Source of the DNA: Bacilli bacterium
GTDB taxonomy: Bacteria > Bacillota_I > Bacilli_A > RF39 > UBA660
Reading direction: 5' to 3'
DNA length: 47,270 bases
Assembly (NCBI GenBank): GCA_016302505.1
Contig: JAEDNL010000004.1
Location: 1-47,270, forward strand
The translations under genes and the position numbers were made by a program. The notes beneath the pieces were generated by a model. It was not told the DNA's origin, searched no databases, and saw only the letters and a list, made by a program, of their open reading frames with translations. The number at the start of each line of letters is the position of its first letter. Position 1 is the first letter of the stretch. Shown in pieces: positions 7,490 to 15,896 of this stretch.

Positions 7490-8608
7490 ATTTTTGCAAT
7501 ATAGTAAATTAACAAATATTACAAAAAAATATAAAATGATCAGAAATGACCAAATTACTTTGAATGGTATTTCTATTACTTTTAGAAAGAATGAGTTTAC
7601 TTCTATTTTGGATCCAAGTGGTTCAGGTAAAACTACGCTTTTAAACATTATTAGTGGGCTTGATAAATACACAACTGGAGATTTATCAATAAATGGAGTA
7701 TTTACAAAAATTATTCTGATTGGGATAGTTATAGGAAACACAGGATAGGTTTTGTATTTCAAAATTTTAATCTAATTCCACACCAAACAGTTTACAAAAT
7801 GTAATATTAACATTGACATTGTCAGGCGTAGTAAAAAAGAATATTTTAACAAAAGTTGGAAAACTTACGAGTGAATTAATGAGTAGTATTTCATTTAGAT
7901 TTAATGTTGATTAAAATATAATAGCGAGAGCATTTAAGTTTAACTTATCTGATGATGAATTAAAGAGAATAATGTCTGCTAGGGTTAATAAAAATAAGGA
8001 TGGTAATGCAACTGTTAATTTAACCAGTTTAGAATATGAAGATAAGAATGAACCCACAATGATATCAATTTATTTTAAAAAATTTGATTTTAAAGAAAAA
8101 TTTTTAAATTTCATTGATTTTTATAATAAAATACAAATATAATGACGAAAAAGATAGGATAATTAATTACATTGATACAACAGGAATATTAATGACTTCT
8201 GTTAAAAAGATTATAAATTGTGTTAGTTATGTATTAAAGGCGTTTGTGTCTATATAATTGATAGTATCTTCTATAATGCTTGGAATTATTACATATATTT
8301 CAGTTTTAGAAATGACAAAAGAAATTAGTGCATTAAAGAAAAATATTTCTTCGATTTTAAATCCTGAGACATTTATTATAGGATTGCTTTTTGGTATCCT
8401 AGGAATATGAATAACATTCTTACTAATACTTATCATAAATTTAATAATTCATTTTTTAACAAATAATGTGAATATAAATGCAAACTTACCTTTACTTGGA
8501 GTTGTATTATTTATTATTTTGAGTATGATTTTAACTTTGATTGGTGGATTAATACCGGCTAAGAAGTCTACAGAGCAAGATCCGGTAATTGTATTATGAA
8601 CGGAATAG
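7490..8608 (+). pseudogene. Decayed MacB/LolD-type ABC transporter (ATPase plus permease)
   Basis: The remains of a fused ATP-binding/permease protein can be followed through several frames. At 7494-7748 lies the ATPase start, with a Walker A region LDPSGSGKTTLLNIISGL in which the usual GPSGSGKTT glycine is Asp. A frameshift leads into IGFVFQNFNLIPHQTV (Q-loop region), and then most of the ATPase is missing. From about 7920 a permease-like stretch appears (LKRIMSARVNKN). From about 8150 the FtsX-like C-terminus follows (GIITYISVLEMTKEI, then LILTLIGGLIPAKKS and DPVIVL), broken by stops near 8255, 8410 and 8597. Multiple stops, frameshifts and an internal deletion make this a pseudogene. Confidence 0.85.
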
Positions 8609-8640
8609 GTTTTTTGAAAAAATATTCAAAAAACTTTTTA
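8609..8640 (+). terminator. Terminator after the ABC transporter relic
   Basis: Perfect 10-bp stem GTTTTTTGAA/TTCAAAAAAC with a 6-nt loop, followed by TTTTTA. It is preserved although the gene it served has decayed. Confidence 0.7.
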
Positions 8641-8694
8641 TAGAGTAAAATAAATGTTAATTTTTATAAAAAAAAGATAATAGTGTAAAAAGTA

Positions 8695-8703
8695 TGGTAA
8701 AAT
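8695..8703 (+). promoter_or_regulatory. Extended -10 promoter almost on the start codon
   Basis: TGgTAAAAT lies only 6 nt before the ATG at 8710. No good -35 is visible. If used, transcription would begin at or next to the A of the ATG. Confidence 0.4.
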
Positions 8704-8709
8704 TAACAT

Positions 8710-9258
8710 ATGAAATATATATCAAACAAAATTAATAAAAATGGAGAAGAAATTATCAATGATAATGATTTTTTGCTTGTTGCATTTGAAAACAGACTAA
8801 TTTTGAGACTTGTTCATATATTTGAAAAATATAAAATCCCTGTGAATAAAAATATAATTAGAAAAAATCTTGAAGAGAATTTAATAAATTCTTTGCGTGC
8901 GCTTAATGTTGAAATTGTAGAAAAATACATAAAGCTGTTAAATAAGTATGAAAAAATTATTGACGAGTATGTAGGCAAAAAGACTGATACATCAATAATA
9001 AAAAAATCAACAATGGAATTTATAACTCAAATATCAAATAAAAATTCAAAAATTATTCCCAGATCTATTGTGACTAATTTTGTAGAATTTATGAAGTCAA
9101 TTATTTTTGTATATGATAATGCTTCTTTGAATGAAGAAGTTATCGATAGAATAAAAAACGATACTAATGAAGTAATATTGGAATTCAATAGAAATAATTA
9201 TAATTTTGTAATTGAATCAATAAATTTAATAATTAAGAACATTATAAGTAATATATAA
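8710..9258 (+). CDS. Uncharacterised helical protein
   Basis: I do not recognise this 182-residue soluble protein. It is rich in Ile, Asn, Lys and Glu and looks almost wholly alpha-helical, with a conserved-looking N-terminal stretch (ENRLILRLVHIFEKYKIPV). There is no signal peptide or membrane segment. No Shine-Dalgarno precedes the ATG; an extended -10 lies immediately upstream, so the message may be leaderless. The DHH phosphoesterase gene follows after 13 nt with a strong GGAGGAGA site, so the two are probably co-transcribed. Confidence 0.65.
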   Translation: MKYISNKINKNGEEIINDNDFLLVAFENRLILRLVHIFEKYKIPVNKNIIRKNLEENLINSLRALNVEIVEKYIKLLNKYEKIIDEYVGKKTDTSIIKKSTMEFITQISNKNSKIIPRSIVTNFVEFMKSIIFVYDNASLNEEVIDRIKNDTNEVILEFNRNNYNFVIESINLIIKNIISNI

Positions 9259-9271
9259 AATTGGAGGAGAA

Positions 9272-10153
9272 ATGAACAAACCAGATTTAAAGATACTTAA
9301 AAAATATGAGCCTATATGTGTTATAGGACATTCACATATTGATGTTGATTCAGCTGTATCATCAAAAATTTTCAGTAGTATATTAAATTTTTTTGGAATA
9401 AAATCATACTATGCTATACTAGATAAAAACTACGATTTTGATGAATTTAATAAAAAAATGATAAATGATTGTATGGATTTTAATCCAATTATTATTAATC
9501 AAAAAGATATAAACAATCATAATTATTTTTTAATTGATCATAATGATAGGACGCAATCTGTTGGTGTTTATGCGAATGTAATAGGAGCACTAGATCATCA
9601 TTCTAAAGCAAATAATGTTGAAAATATAGTTATTGGTGATACATGTAGTATTTCATTATATTTATATAAAATATATAGGGATGAATACAAATTTACTGAT
9701 GAAGAAAAATATCAAATTTTTATGGCTTTTTTAAGTGATTCGTCTTTTGGAATGTCATCAAGATTTCATAAAAGTGATAAAGTATTAGCAGATAAACTTG
9801 GGTATGGTGATAATTATGATGGTTTATTTAAAAAATATTTTATTGCTACTGATACGTCAAATAATTTTAAAAATGCTTTGCATAATGGAAATAAAAAATA
9901 TTTATTTGGAAATATTTCTTTTGAAAGTTCGTATGTTGAGATGCTTGGAACAAGTAAGTTAAATGATTATAAAGAATTAATTAAAACACAAAAGAATTTT
10001 TTGGGTATCTGGTTTGATTATAAAAATAAAAACACATATGCATTTTTAAATTATGAAGGTCATTTTATTGAAAAAGAATATGATTATATAGCGTCTAGAT
10101 CTACAACGATTCTTAAAGATATTATGCCATATTTAAATAAAAAAACAAACTAA
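9272..10153 (+). CDS. DHH phosphoesterase related to family II pyrophosphatase
   Basis: The 293-residue protein has the metal site of DHH phosphoesterases: GHSHIDVDS (His20, Asp24, Asp26), LIDHND (Asp89, His90), LDHH (Asp108-His110) and LSDSS (Asp156). The DHNDRTQS and GDTCSISLYLY stretches are closest to manganese-dependent family II inorganic pyrophosphatases. In that family a C-terminal SRKK-type motif binds pyrophosphate; here the corresponding region reads IASRSTTILKDIMPYL, so the lysine pair is altered and the substrate may differ. It is probably a cytoplasmic pyrophosphatase paralogue or a related phosphoesterase. It follows the unknown gene at 8710 in what looks like a two-gene operon. 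Confidence 0.8.
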   Translation: MNKPDLKILKKYEPICVIGHSHIDVDSAVSSKIFSSILNFFGIKSYYAILDKNYDFDEFNKKMINDCMDFNPIIINQKDINNHNYFLIDHNDRTQSVGVYANVIGALDHHSKANNVENIVIGDTCSISLYLYKIYRDEYKFTDEEKYQIFMAFLSDSSFGMSSRFHKSDKVLADKLGYGDNYDGLFKKYFIATDTSNNFKNALHNGNKKYLFGNISFESSYVEMLGTSKLNDYKELIKTQKNFLGIWFDYKNKNTYAFLNYEGHFIEKEYDYIASRSTTILKDIMPYLNKKTN

Positions 10154-10739
10154 TAAATATTGAATTTTAGTTTTTTTTAATGTAGAATTGTTATAAGGAG
10201 TCTAATTATTAAAAGTCAATAATAAGACTGATATTTTTGATAGTTTTTTACAAATTGGAAATTATCCCATGCCAAAAGCCTCAAAAATAGAAATTTTTAA
10301 AATTTTGAAGGTAAAGTAAAATAATATTATGAAAATTATTACTTTATCTGTATTTGTGATAATATAGAAATCGTATTTGTATTTTGATATATCAATACCA
10401 ATATAATATATCATTATAAGCACCTCGTTAATTAGTTTTTTGCATTGAATGTTTAATACAAAGTTTCTAATCATGTAAACTCGTAATTTAATAAAACATC
10501 GATTAGTTAAAAACTAATGTGTTAAGTAACTAATTAACAATTAAAATAAAAATCTGTGATCTGTGACTCCTTAAACCAATCTAACACATAATGTGGTTGT
10601 AATAAAATAGATACAAATCCACAGTGCGAGAATTATTATATAACTAGTTGTGTAATAATTCAAAAATATAAATAGAAAGGAATTAATCAATAATAGGAAT
10701 TAATTAATATTTCTATAAGATTAATTATACGAGAATATT
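10154..10739. other. 586-bp gene-poor region with relics and small repeats
   Basis: No intact gene is visible. It holds the IS110 relic at 10262-10414 on the minus strand, a short repeated CTGTGA at about 10553-10565, and an inverted repeat (GAATTATTA at 10630-10638 and TAATAATTC at 10653-10661). A GGAATTAAT sequence occurs twice near 10680-10710. A 37-codon plus-strand frame near 10211-10320 has no start codon context and is probably another fragment. The region looks like scar tissue from mobile elements. Confidence 0.6.
10262..10414 (-). mobile_element. IS110-family transposase relic, N-terminal fragment
   Basis: On the minus strand an ATG at 10414 with an upstream GAGGTG site opens a frame reading MIYYIGIDISKYKYDFYII, the start of the DEDD-type catalytic domain of IS110 transposases (YIGIDISK with the first Asp). 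After about 28 residues the similarity stops, and the frame closes within 51 codons, where an intact enzyme would be several times longer. The serine domain and element ends are not visible, so this is a dead fragment. Confidence 0.65.
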
Positions 10740-11177
10740 ATGAATAATGTTTATGAATCTGTAAAAAAATTTAAATCAAAATATAAAAAGACAATTGCAT
10801 TTAGAATTAAAGCTCATTGTAAAATTGTAAATTTACATTTAAATCCAGATGAGAAAGTGCTTTTTGCATTTCCTGCACAGGATAATAGAAATTCTTTTAT
10901 AATTATTAATTCTTGCGTTGTTGCACTTACAAATAAGAGATTATTAGTGGGCAAAAAGAGGCTGATATGGGGTTATTTTTTAACATCAATAACACCTGAC
11001 TTATATAATGATTTAAAAGTTATTAAGAATTTAATTTGGAGTAATATTGAAATTGACACTGTTAAAGAAACTATTTATTTTTCAAATATAGATCCTGATG
11101 GTGCAGTAGAAATTGAGTCAGTTATAACTGATTATATGATTAAGGAAAAACAAAAATATGGTCAAAAGAATAACTAG
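10740..11177 (+). CDS. PH-domain-like protein
   Basis: The 145-residue protein resembles bacterial pleckstrin-homology-like domains. Residues 35-100 hold NPDEKVLFAF, VVALTNKRLLVGKKR and a Trp-containing strand, the usual pattern of a strand ending in an ALTNKRL turn. It is soluble, without a signal peptide. The start has no evident Shine-Dalgarno. Its 3' end overlaps the start of the carboxypeptidase gene by 20 nt, so the two are translationally linked. Function is unknown; such domains often occur in stress or membrane-associated proteins. Confidence 0.6.
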   Translation: MNNVYESVKKFKSKYKKTIAFRIKAHCKIVNLHLNPDEKVLFAFPAQDNRNSFIIINSCVVALTNKRLLVGKKRLIWGYFLTSITPDLYNDLKVIKNLIWSNIEIDTVKETIYFSNIDPDGAVEIESVITDYMIKEKQKYGQKNN

Positions 11178-12372
11178 TGTTATATTTTCATTCTTTTTAT
11201 TTATAGTTCCAATATATGCTGATGAATTAAGTATAGATAGTGATAAATATATTTTATATAATTTAAATGATGATAGTGTCATTATTGAACACAATAGTAA
11301 TGAAAAAACACAAATAGCTAGTTTAACTAAAATAATGACTACAATAGTCGCTATAGAAAATGTAAAAGATTACAATAGAAAAGTAACTATCACTAAAGAA
11401 ATGTACAATAATATTGAGTGGGACATTGCTGTTGCTGGCTATAAAGTGGGTGATAAGGTTACTTACAACGATTTATTCTATGGAGCAATATTACCTAGTG
11501 GTGCTGATGCTGTTAATGCACTGGCGTATTCTGTTTTTAATAATTATGATAGTTTTATTAAAAAAATGAATGATAAAGCAAATGAATTAGGTTTAAAAAA
11601 TACTAGGTTTTCAAATCCTATAGGTTTATATGATGAAAATAACTATAGTTCAGCAAAAGATATTTCTACATTATTAATTTATGCATTAAAAAATAAGAAA
11701 TTTAAAGAGATTTTTACTGCTAAAAATTATACATCTACTACCGGTGTAAAAATGAAAAGTACAATTGAAACATATAATGCTAAAAATGATAATGAAAATT
11801 TAAATTATATTACTGGAGCTAAAACTGGATATATAAAAAAAGCTGGATATTGTTTAGCAACAACTGCTGAAGTTAATGGTATAGAATATTTATTAGTTAC
11901 ATTAAATGCACATACAAATGGGGTCCCTCATATAAAAGATGCAATTAAAACTTATAAATATTATAGTGAAAATTATGAATATAAAAGCATAGTAAAAAAA
12001 GATACTGTAGTTGTAAAATTGCCAGTTAAATATTCAAATGAAAAGAAAATTAGTATTAAAGCTAATAAAAATATTAAACATTATTTAAAAAACGATTTTG
12101 ACATTGAAGATATAAAATACATATATACTGGTAAAAAATACATAACACCATTTATTAAACAGGGTACAAAATTGGGTACTATTGAAATTAAATATAAAGA
12201 TGAAACATTAGATAAATTTGATTTGATATTCTTACAAAAAGTAAAATTTAGTTTATTTAGTTTTATTTGGGCATATAAATTTATCATTATAATCATTGTA
12301 ATAATAATATATATTAAAATTAAATCTAATAAAATAAAAGGATTAAAAAAACGTAAAAAAACACAACATTAA
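11158..12372 (+). CDS. D-alanyl-D-alanine carboxypeptidase (S11, DacA/DacF type)
   Basis: Trims the terminal D-Ala from peptidoglycan stem peptides outside the membrane. The 404-residue protein has a signal peptide (residues 1-21) and the three penicillin-binding motifs in order: Ser55-Leu-Thr-Lys58, Ser114-Gly-Ala in place of the more usual SGN, and Lys222-Thr-Gly. A C-terminal beta domain follows (about 280-355), then a membrane segment (about 370-388) with a basic tail, a transmembrane anchor instead of the usual amphipathic helix. Its ATG lies inside the end of the preceding PH-like gene, suggesting coupled translation. Whether it serves vegetative wall or spore cortex cannot be decided from sequence. 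Confidence 0.9.
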   Translation: MVKRITSVIFSFFLFIVPIYADELSIDSDKYILYNLNDDSVIIEHNSNEKTQIASLTKIMTTIVAIENVKDYNRKVTITKEMYNNIEWDIAVAGYKVGDKVTYNDLFYGAILPSGADAVNALAYSVFNNYDSFIKKMNDKANELGLKNTRFSNPIGLYDENNYSSAKDISTLLIYALKNKKFKEIFTAKNYTSTTGVKMKSTIETYNAKNDNENLNYITGAKTGYIKKAGYCLATTAEVNGIEYLLVTLNAHTNGVPHIKDAIKTYKYYSENYEYKSIVKKDTVVVKLPVKYSNEKKISIKANKNIKHYLKNDFDIEDIKYIYTGKKYITPFIKQGTKLGTIEIKYKDETLDKFDLIFLQKVKFSLFSFIWAYKFIIIIIVIIIYIKIKSNKIKGLKKRKKTQH

Positions 12373-12395
12373 AATTTAGTATAAAAAATTTTGCA

Positions 12396-12424
12396 TTGAC
12401 AATAATTAAATAAAATTTTAAAAT
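12396..12424 (+). promoter_or_regulatory. Promoter of rny
   Basis: TTGACA, an exact 17-nt spacer and TAAAAT, about 53 nt before the ATG of rny. Confidence 0.7.
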
Positions 12425-12477
12425 ATTAATAGAAGTATTATAAATATTTCTAGAAAGAGAAGTAATGGAGGAAAGAT

Positions 12478-14031
12478 ATGGATAATGTAGTCTTCTCCAT
12501 TTTGCTTGTAGTAGTTGGATTATTTGTCGGTGCTTTTATTATGATTATCATTAATAAACTAAAAGTATCTGCTGCACAAAAAGAAGCTGATAAATTAATT
12601 CAAGATGCTAAAAGAGAGGCTGAGAAAGCTAAAAGAGATGGCATTTTAGAATTAAAAGAAGAAAGTTATAAATTAAAAAATCAAACTGATGCAGAAATTA
12701 AGGAAAAGAAAAAAGAACTTAATGAACTAAATCAAAGAATTGATAATAGGGAAAAAAGTTTAGACAAAAGAAATGAATTACTTACTGAAAGAGAAAGAAA
12801 CTTAGACCTAAAAGATAAAGATTTATTAGCAAAGCAAAAAGAAATTCAAGAAAAAGATGCAAAAATGGAGAGTATTATTAAAGAGCAAATTGCTCTTTTA
12901 GAGAAAATTTCTGGTTTTTCTAAAGAAAAAGCAAAAAATATGGTACTTAAAAAAGTTGAAGAAGAAATGAATAGGGAAATAGCTATTTATTTGAAAGACA
13001 GAGAGGATGAAGCAAAACTTGAGGCAGATAAAAAAGCTAAAGAACTAATTGTTTCAAGTATGCAAAGATACTCAAATGATGTTACTAGTGAACAAACAGT
13101 TAGTACAGTAGAACTTCCTAATGATGAAATGAAAGGAAGAATAATCGGACGTGAGGGTAGAAATATTCGTACAATCGAAGCTGTAACTGGTGTTGATTTA
13201 ATAATTGATGATACACCTGAAGTTATAGTTTTATCATCCTTTGATCCATTAAGAAGAGAGATAGCTAAAGTTACGTTAGAAACATTAATTAAAGATGGAA
13301 GAATTCATCCCGCACGTATTGAAGAGTTATACGATAAGGTATGTGAAGATTATAAAAAGATAATTCGTGAGAAAGGTGAGGAAGCTTTATTTGAACTTGG
13401 ACTTTCAAAGGTTGATCCAGAAGTAGTTGAATTAATAGGAAAACTTGCATTTAGAACAAGTTATGGACAAGATGCACTTGCACATAGTAAAGAGGTTGCT
13501 CATTTAACTGGATTAATGGCTGCTGAACTTGGGGAAAATGTTTCTTTAGCAAAAAGAGCTGGATTACTTCATGATATTGGTAAATCTATTGATTTTGAAG
13601 TAGAAGGAAGTCATGTAGAAATAGGTGTAGATATTGCTAAAAAACATGGTGAAGATAAAGTTGTAATTAATGCTATAGAGTCACATCACGGTGATAAAAA
13701 GGCTGAATATGTAATTTCAGAATTAGTAGGTATTGCAGATACTTTATCTGCTGCTAGACCAGGTGCTAGAAATGATTCGTTAGAAAATTATGTTAAGAGG
13801 CTTGAGGAACTTGAACATTTAGGAAATGAAATTGAGGGAGTTGACAAGACTTTTGCTATGCAAGCTGGTAGAGAATTAAGAGTCGTTGTTAAACCTGATA
13901 AAGTAGACGATTTGACAAGTTATAAAATAGCTCGTGAAATTAAAACAAAAATTGAAGATACTATGCAGTATCCAGGAACAATCAAAGTTGTTGTTATTAG
14001 AGAAACTAGAGCAGAAGAAGTTGCCAAATAG
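12478..14031 (+). CDS. rny: Ribonuclease Y
   Basis: Membrane-anchored endoribonuclease that starts decay of most mRNAs in Bacillota. The 517 residues show the standard order: transmembrane helix (about 5-25), long coiled coil (about 35-195), KH domain with GREG loop (IIGREGRNIR, 222-231) and HD domain with the metal-binding His365-Asp366 in LLHDIGK. Length and motifs are complete. Translation starts at ATG 12478 behind a GGAGG site. It has its own promoter and a terminator that overlaps the stop codon, so it is a single-gene unit. Confidence 0.97.
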   Translation: MDNVVFSILLVVVGLFVGAFIMIIINKLKVSAAQKEADKLIQDAKREAEKAKRDGILELKEESYKLKNQTDAEIKEKKKELNELNQRIDNREKSLDKRNELLTERERNLDLKDKDLLAKQKEIQEKDAKMESIIKEQIALLEKISGFSKEKAKNMVLKKVEEEMNREIAIYLKDREDEAKLEADKKAKELIVSSMQRYSNDVTSEQTVSTVELPNDEMKGRIIGREGRNIRTIEAVTGVDLIIDDTPEVIVLSSFDPLRREIAKVTLETLIKDGRIHPARIEELYDKVCEDYKKIIREKGEEALFELGLSKVDPEVVELIGKLAFRTSYGQDALAHSKEVAHLTGLMAAELGENVSLAKRAGLLHDIGKSIDFEVEGSHVEIGVDIAKKHGEDKVVINAIESHHGDKKAEYVISELVGIADTLSAARPGARNDSLENYVKRLEELEHLGNEIEGVDKTFAMQAGRELRVVVKPDKVDDLTSYKIAREIKTKIEDTMQYPGTIKVVVIRETRAEEVAK

Positions 14032-14045
14032 TAACTTCTTTTTTA
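14015..14045 (+). terminator. Terminator of rny
   Basis: Stem AAGAAGTT/AACTTCTT followed by a T run. The left arm lies in the last codons of rny and the stop codon is in the loop. Confidence 0.8.
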
Positions 14046-14135
14046 TGATTTAAATTTATTTAATTTTATGATAAAATTATTATTAAGCGATAATTAAAAT
14101 TATAATATATTAAGAAGGAGGAAAATTAAAAATAT

Positions 14136-14387
14136 ATGAGAGTAATAAAAATATCATCTTTAGGGTGTCCATCGTGCATAATAATGAATAATATAATTAA
14201 TAAATTAAAAAATGATTATATTTTTGAAATAGAAGAATTAGATTATGATTTTGATGATATTGAAAAATATAATCCAGGTAAAATATTACCAGTTTTAATT
14301 TTTTATAAAAATAATACTGAAATTGCAAGATTATGTGGAGAACATAAAAAAGAAGAAATAATTAATATACTGGAGAGAGATGTATGA
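14136..14387 (+). CDS. Small thioredoxin-like protein (CPSC)
   Basis: The 83-residue protein is a minimal thioredoxin fold with the redox motif Cys11-Pro-Ser-Cys14 after the first strand and a cis-Pro motif (ILPVLIFY). It has no signal peptide, so it is cytoplasmic. A strong AAGGAGGA site precedes it. Its last codons overlap the next gene by ATGA, so it is co-translated with the membrane thioredoxin/CcdA-like protein and probably passes electrons to it. Confidence 0.8.
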   Translation: MRVIKISSLGCPSCIIMNNIINKLKNDYIFEIEELDYDFDDIEKYNPGKILPVLIFYKNNTEIARLCGEHKKEEIINILERDV

Positions 14388-15583
14388 AAAAAAAGATTTG
14401 TATATTTTTATGTTTTTTAACATTTATACCAAGTGTCGTATTTGCTAGTGAAAATGACTTAAATATATATTTATTTTATGGTGATGGTTGTCCTCATTGC
14501 GCTGCTGAAGAAAAATTTCTAAATGAATACTTAAAGAAAGAAAAAAATGTAAAACTTCATAAATATGAAATATGGTATGATAAAGATAATGCTATAAAAT
14601 ATAAGGAAGTGAATAAAATACTTAATGATAATTCAAATTCTATACCATACCTTATAATAGGAAATAATACAATTTCTGGATATACTGAAGATATAACAGA
14701 TGAAGAAATAAAAAATACTATTAATTTTTATAAAAATAAAAAATATAAAGATAAAGTTGGTATTTATTTAGGTGTAGTTGATGAAAATAAAAATGGAGAT
14801 GAAAATGTTAAATATGATAGTAAGGAAATAAATATTCCTATTTTAGGAAAAGTTGATGCTAAAAAAGTTTCTATATCGCTAAGTGCTATTGTCATTGGTT
14901 TGGTTGATGGGTTTAATCCTTGTGCAATGTGGATTTTAATATTTTTAATTTCTATGTTACTTGGCATGAAAAATAAAAAAAGGATGTGGGCTTTAGGAAT
15001 TACATTTTTAGTTTCTTCAGCATTAGTTTATTTCTTATTTCTTATATCTTGGTTAAATTTAGCTGTTTTCTTAAATAAAATAGTATATATTAGGGTTGCA
15101 ATATCAATGATTGCTATAATATTTGGTACTTATAATATATTAAAATTTATACCTTCAGTATTTAATAAAAAGGATGATGGGTGTGAAGTTGTAGATTCAA
15201 AGAATAGGAAAAAAATTATTAAATCAATAAATAGGATAGTGAAAGAAAAATCATTTATATTAGCACTACTTGGAATAGTTTTACTTGCTATATCGGTTAA
15301 TATTATAGAACTTTTATGTTCTCTTGGTTTACCTGTTATGTTTAGTGAAATACTTGCTATTAACAATATATCTAAAACATGGCAAATTTTATATTCATTG
15401 TTATATGTGTTTTTCTTCTTAATAGATGATATTGTCGTTTTTGTTATAGCAATGAAAACGTTACAAATAAAAGCTATCTCTAATAAATTTGGAAAATATT
15501 CACATTTGATTGGTGGAATTATAATGCTAGTTATTGGTTTATTAATGGTTACTAAACCTGAATGGTTAATGTTTAATTTTTAA
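14384..15583 (+). CDS. Thioredoxin-CcdA fusion, membrane thiol transporter
   Basis: The 399-residue protein has a signal peptide (1-21), an extracytoplasmic thioredoxin/glutaredoxin-like domain with Cys36-Pro-His-Cys39, and from about residue 160 a CcdA/DsbD-type membrane domain of six helices. The membrane part carries the paired-cysteine regions of the family: GLVDGFNPCAMW early and IELLCSLGLPV in the second half. Such proteins carry reducing power across the membrane to external thiol proteins. The ATGA overlap with the cytoplasmic thioredoxin gives a complete relay: inside donor, membrane carrier, outside acceptor. Which external proteins are reduced is not shown. Confidence 0.85.
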   Translation: MKKKICIFLCFLTFIPSVVFASENDLNIYLFYGDGCPHCAAEEKFLNEYLKKEKNVKLHKYEIWYDKDNAIKYKEVNKILNDNSNSIPYLIIGNNTISGYTEDITDEEIKNTINFYKNKKYKDKVGIYLGVVDENKNGDENVKYDSKEINIPILGKVDAKKVSISLSAIVIGLVDGFNPCAMWILIFLISMLLGMKNKKRMWALGITFLVSSALVYFLFLISWLNLAVFLNKIVYIRVAISMIAIIFGTYNILKFIPSVFNKKDDGCEVVDSKNRKKIIKSINRIVKEKSFILALLGIVLLAISVNIIELLCSLGLPVMFSEILAINNISKTWQILYSLLYVFFFLIDDIVVFVIAMKTLQIKAISNKFGKYSHLIGGIIMLVIGLLMVTKPEWLMFNF

Positions 15584-15633
15584 TTATTGATAACATTTTC
15601 TATTTAGCGCATATAATACACTAGGTGATAAAT

Positions 15634-15870
15634 GTGAATGATAATCTTTTGAATAGAATTGAGTCTAAAACAAATGTTAATAAGAATACTATTATTGCAC
15701 TAGCTAGGAAACTACAAGATGGTAATTTTAAAAATGAAAATACTTTAAAAGAAATAATTGGTGAATTATCAGAGATTACTGGTAGGAAAGTAAGTGAAGA
15801 AAAAGAAAGAAAAATAATAGATATGATTGTTAATGATAAAGTTCCAAAAGATATAGATAAATATGTATAA
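15634..15870 (+). CDS. spoVIF: Stage VI sporulation protein F-like (SpoVIF/YjcC)
   Basis: The 78-residue protein matches SpoVIF, a small late mother-cell protein needed for spore coat assembly in Bacillus. It has an N-terminal NLLNRIESKTNVNK block, then ALARKLQDGNFKNE, then the characteristic end VSEEKERKIIDMIV with NDKVPKDIDKY. The start is GTG 15634, because AGGTGA lies 5 nt upstream; the ATG at 15632 is out of frame, and the GTG at 15625 overlaps the ribosome site. The sequence CATATAATA just upstream fits both a TATAAT -10 and the sigma-K -10 pattern CATAnnnTA. Confidence 0.8.
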   Translation: MNDNLLNRIESKTNVNKNTIIALARKLQDGNFKNENTLKEIIGELSEITGRKVSEEKERKIIDMIVNDKVPKDIDKYV

Positions 15871-15896
15871 AAAAATCTTCATGCTTGAAGATTTTT
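15871..15896. terminator. Bidirectional terminator between spoVIF and femX-like
   Basis: Stem AAAAATCTTCA/TTGAAGATTTTT with a 3-nt loop. A-rich and T-rich arms give a T tract on both strands between two convergent genes. Confidence 0.85.

Noticed and set aside
7490..8608. TGA codons inside the ABC transporter remains as Trp (code 4)
   Set aside because: Homologous positions are not Trp, other stops and frameshifts are present, and real genes in the window end in TGA and use TGG for Trp.
10211..10320. 37-codon plus-strand frame ending KASKIEIFKILKVK
   Set aside because: No start codon context or ribosome site and embedded in insertion-sequence debris; at most a fragment of an unknown gene.
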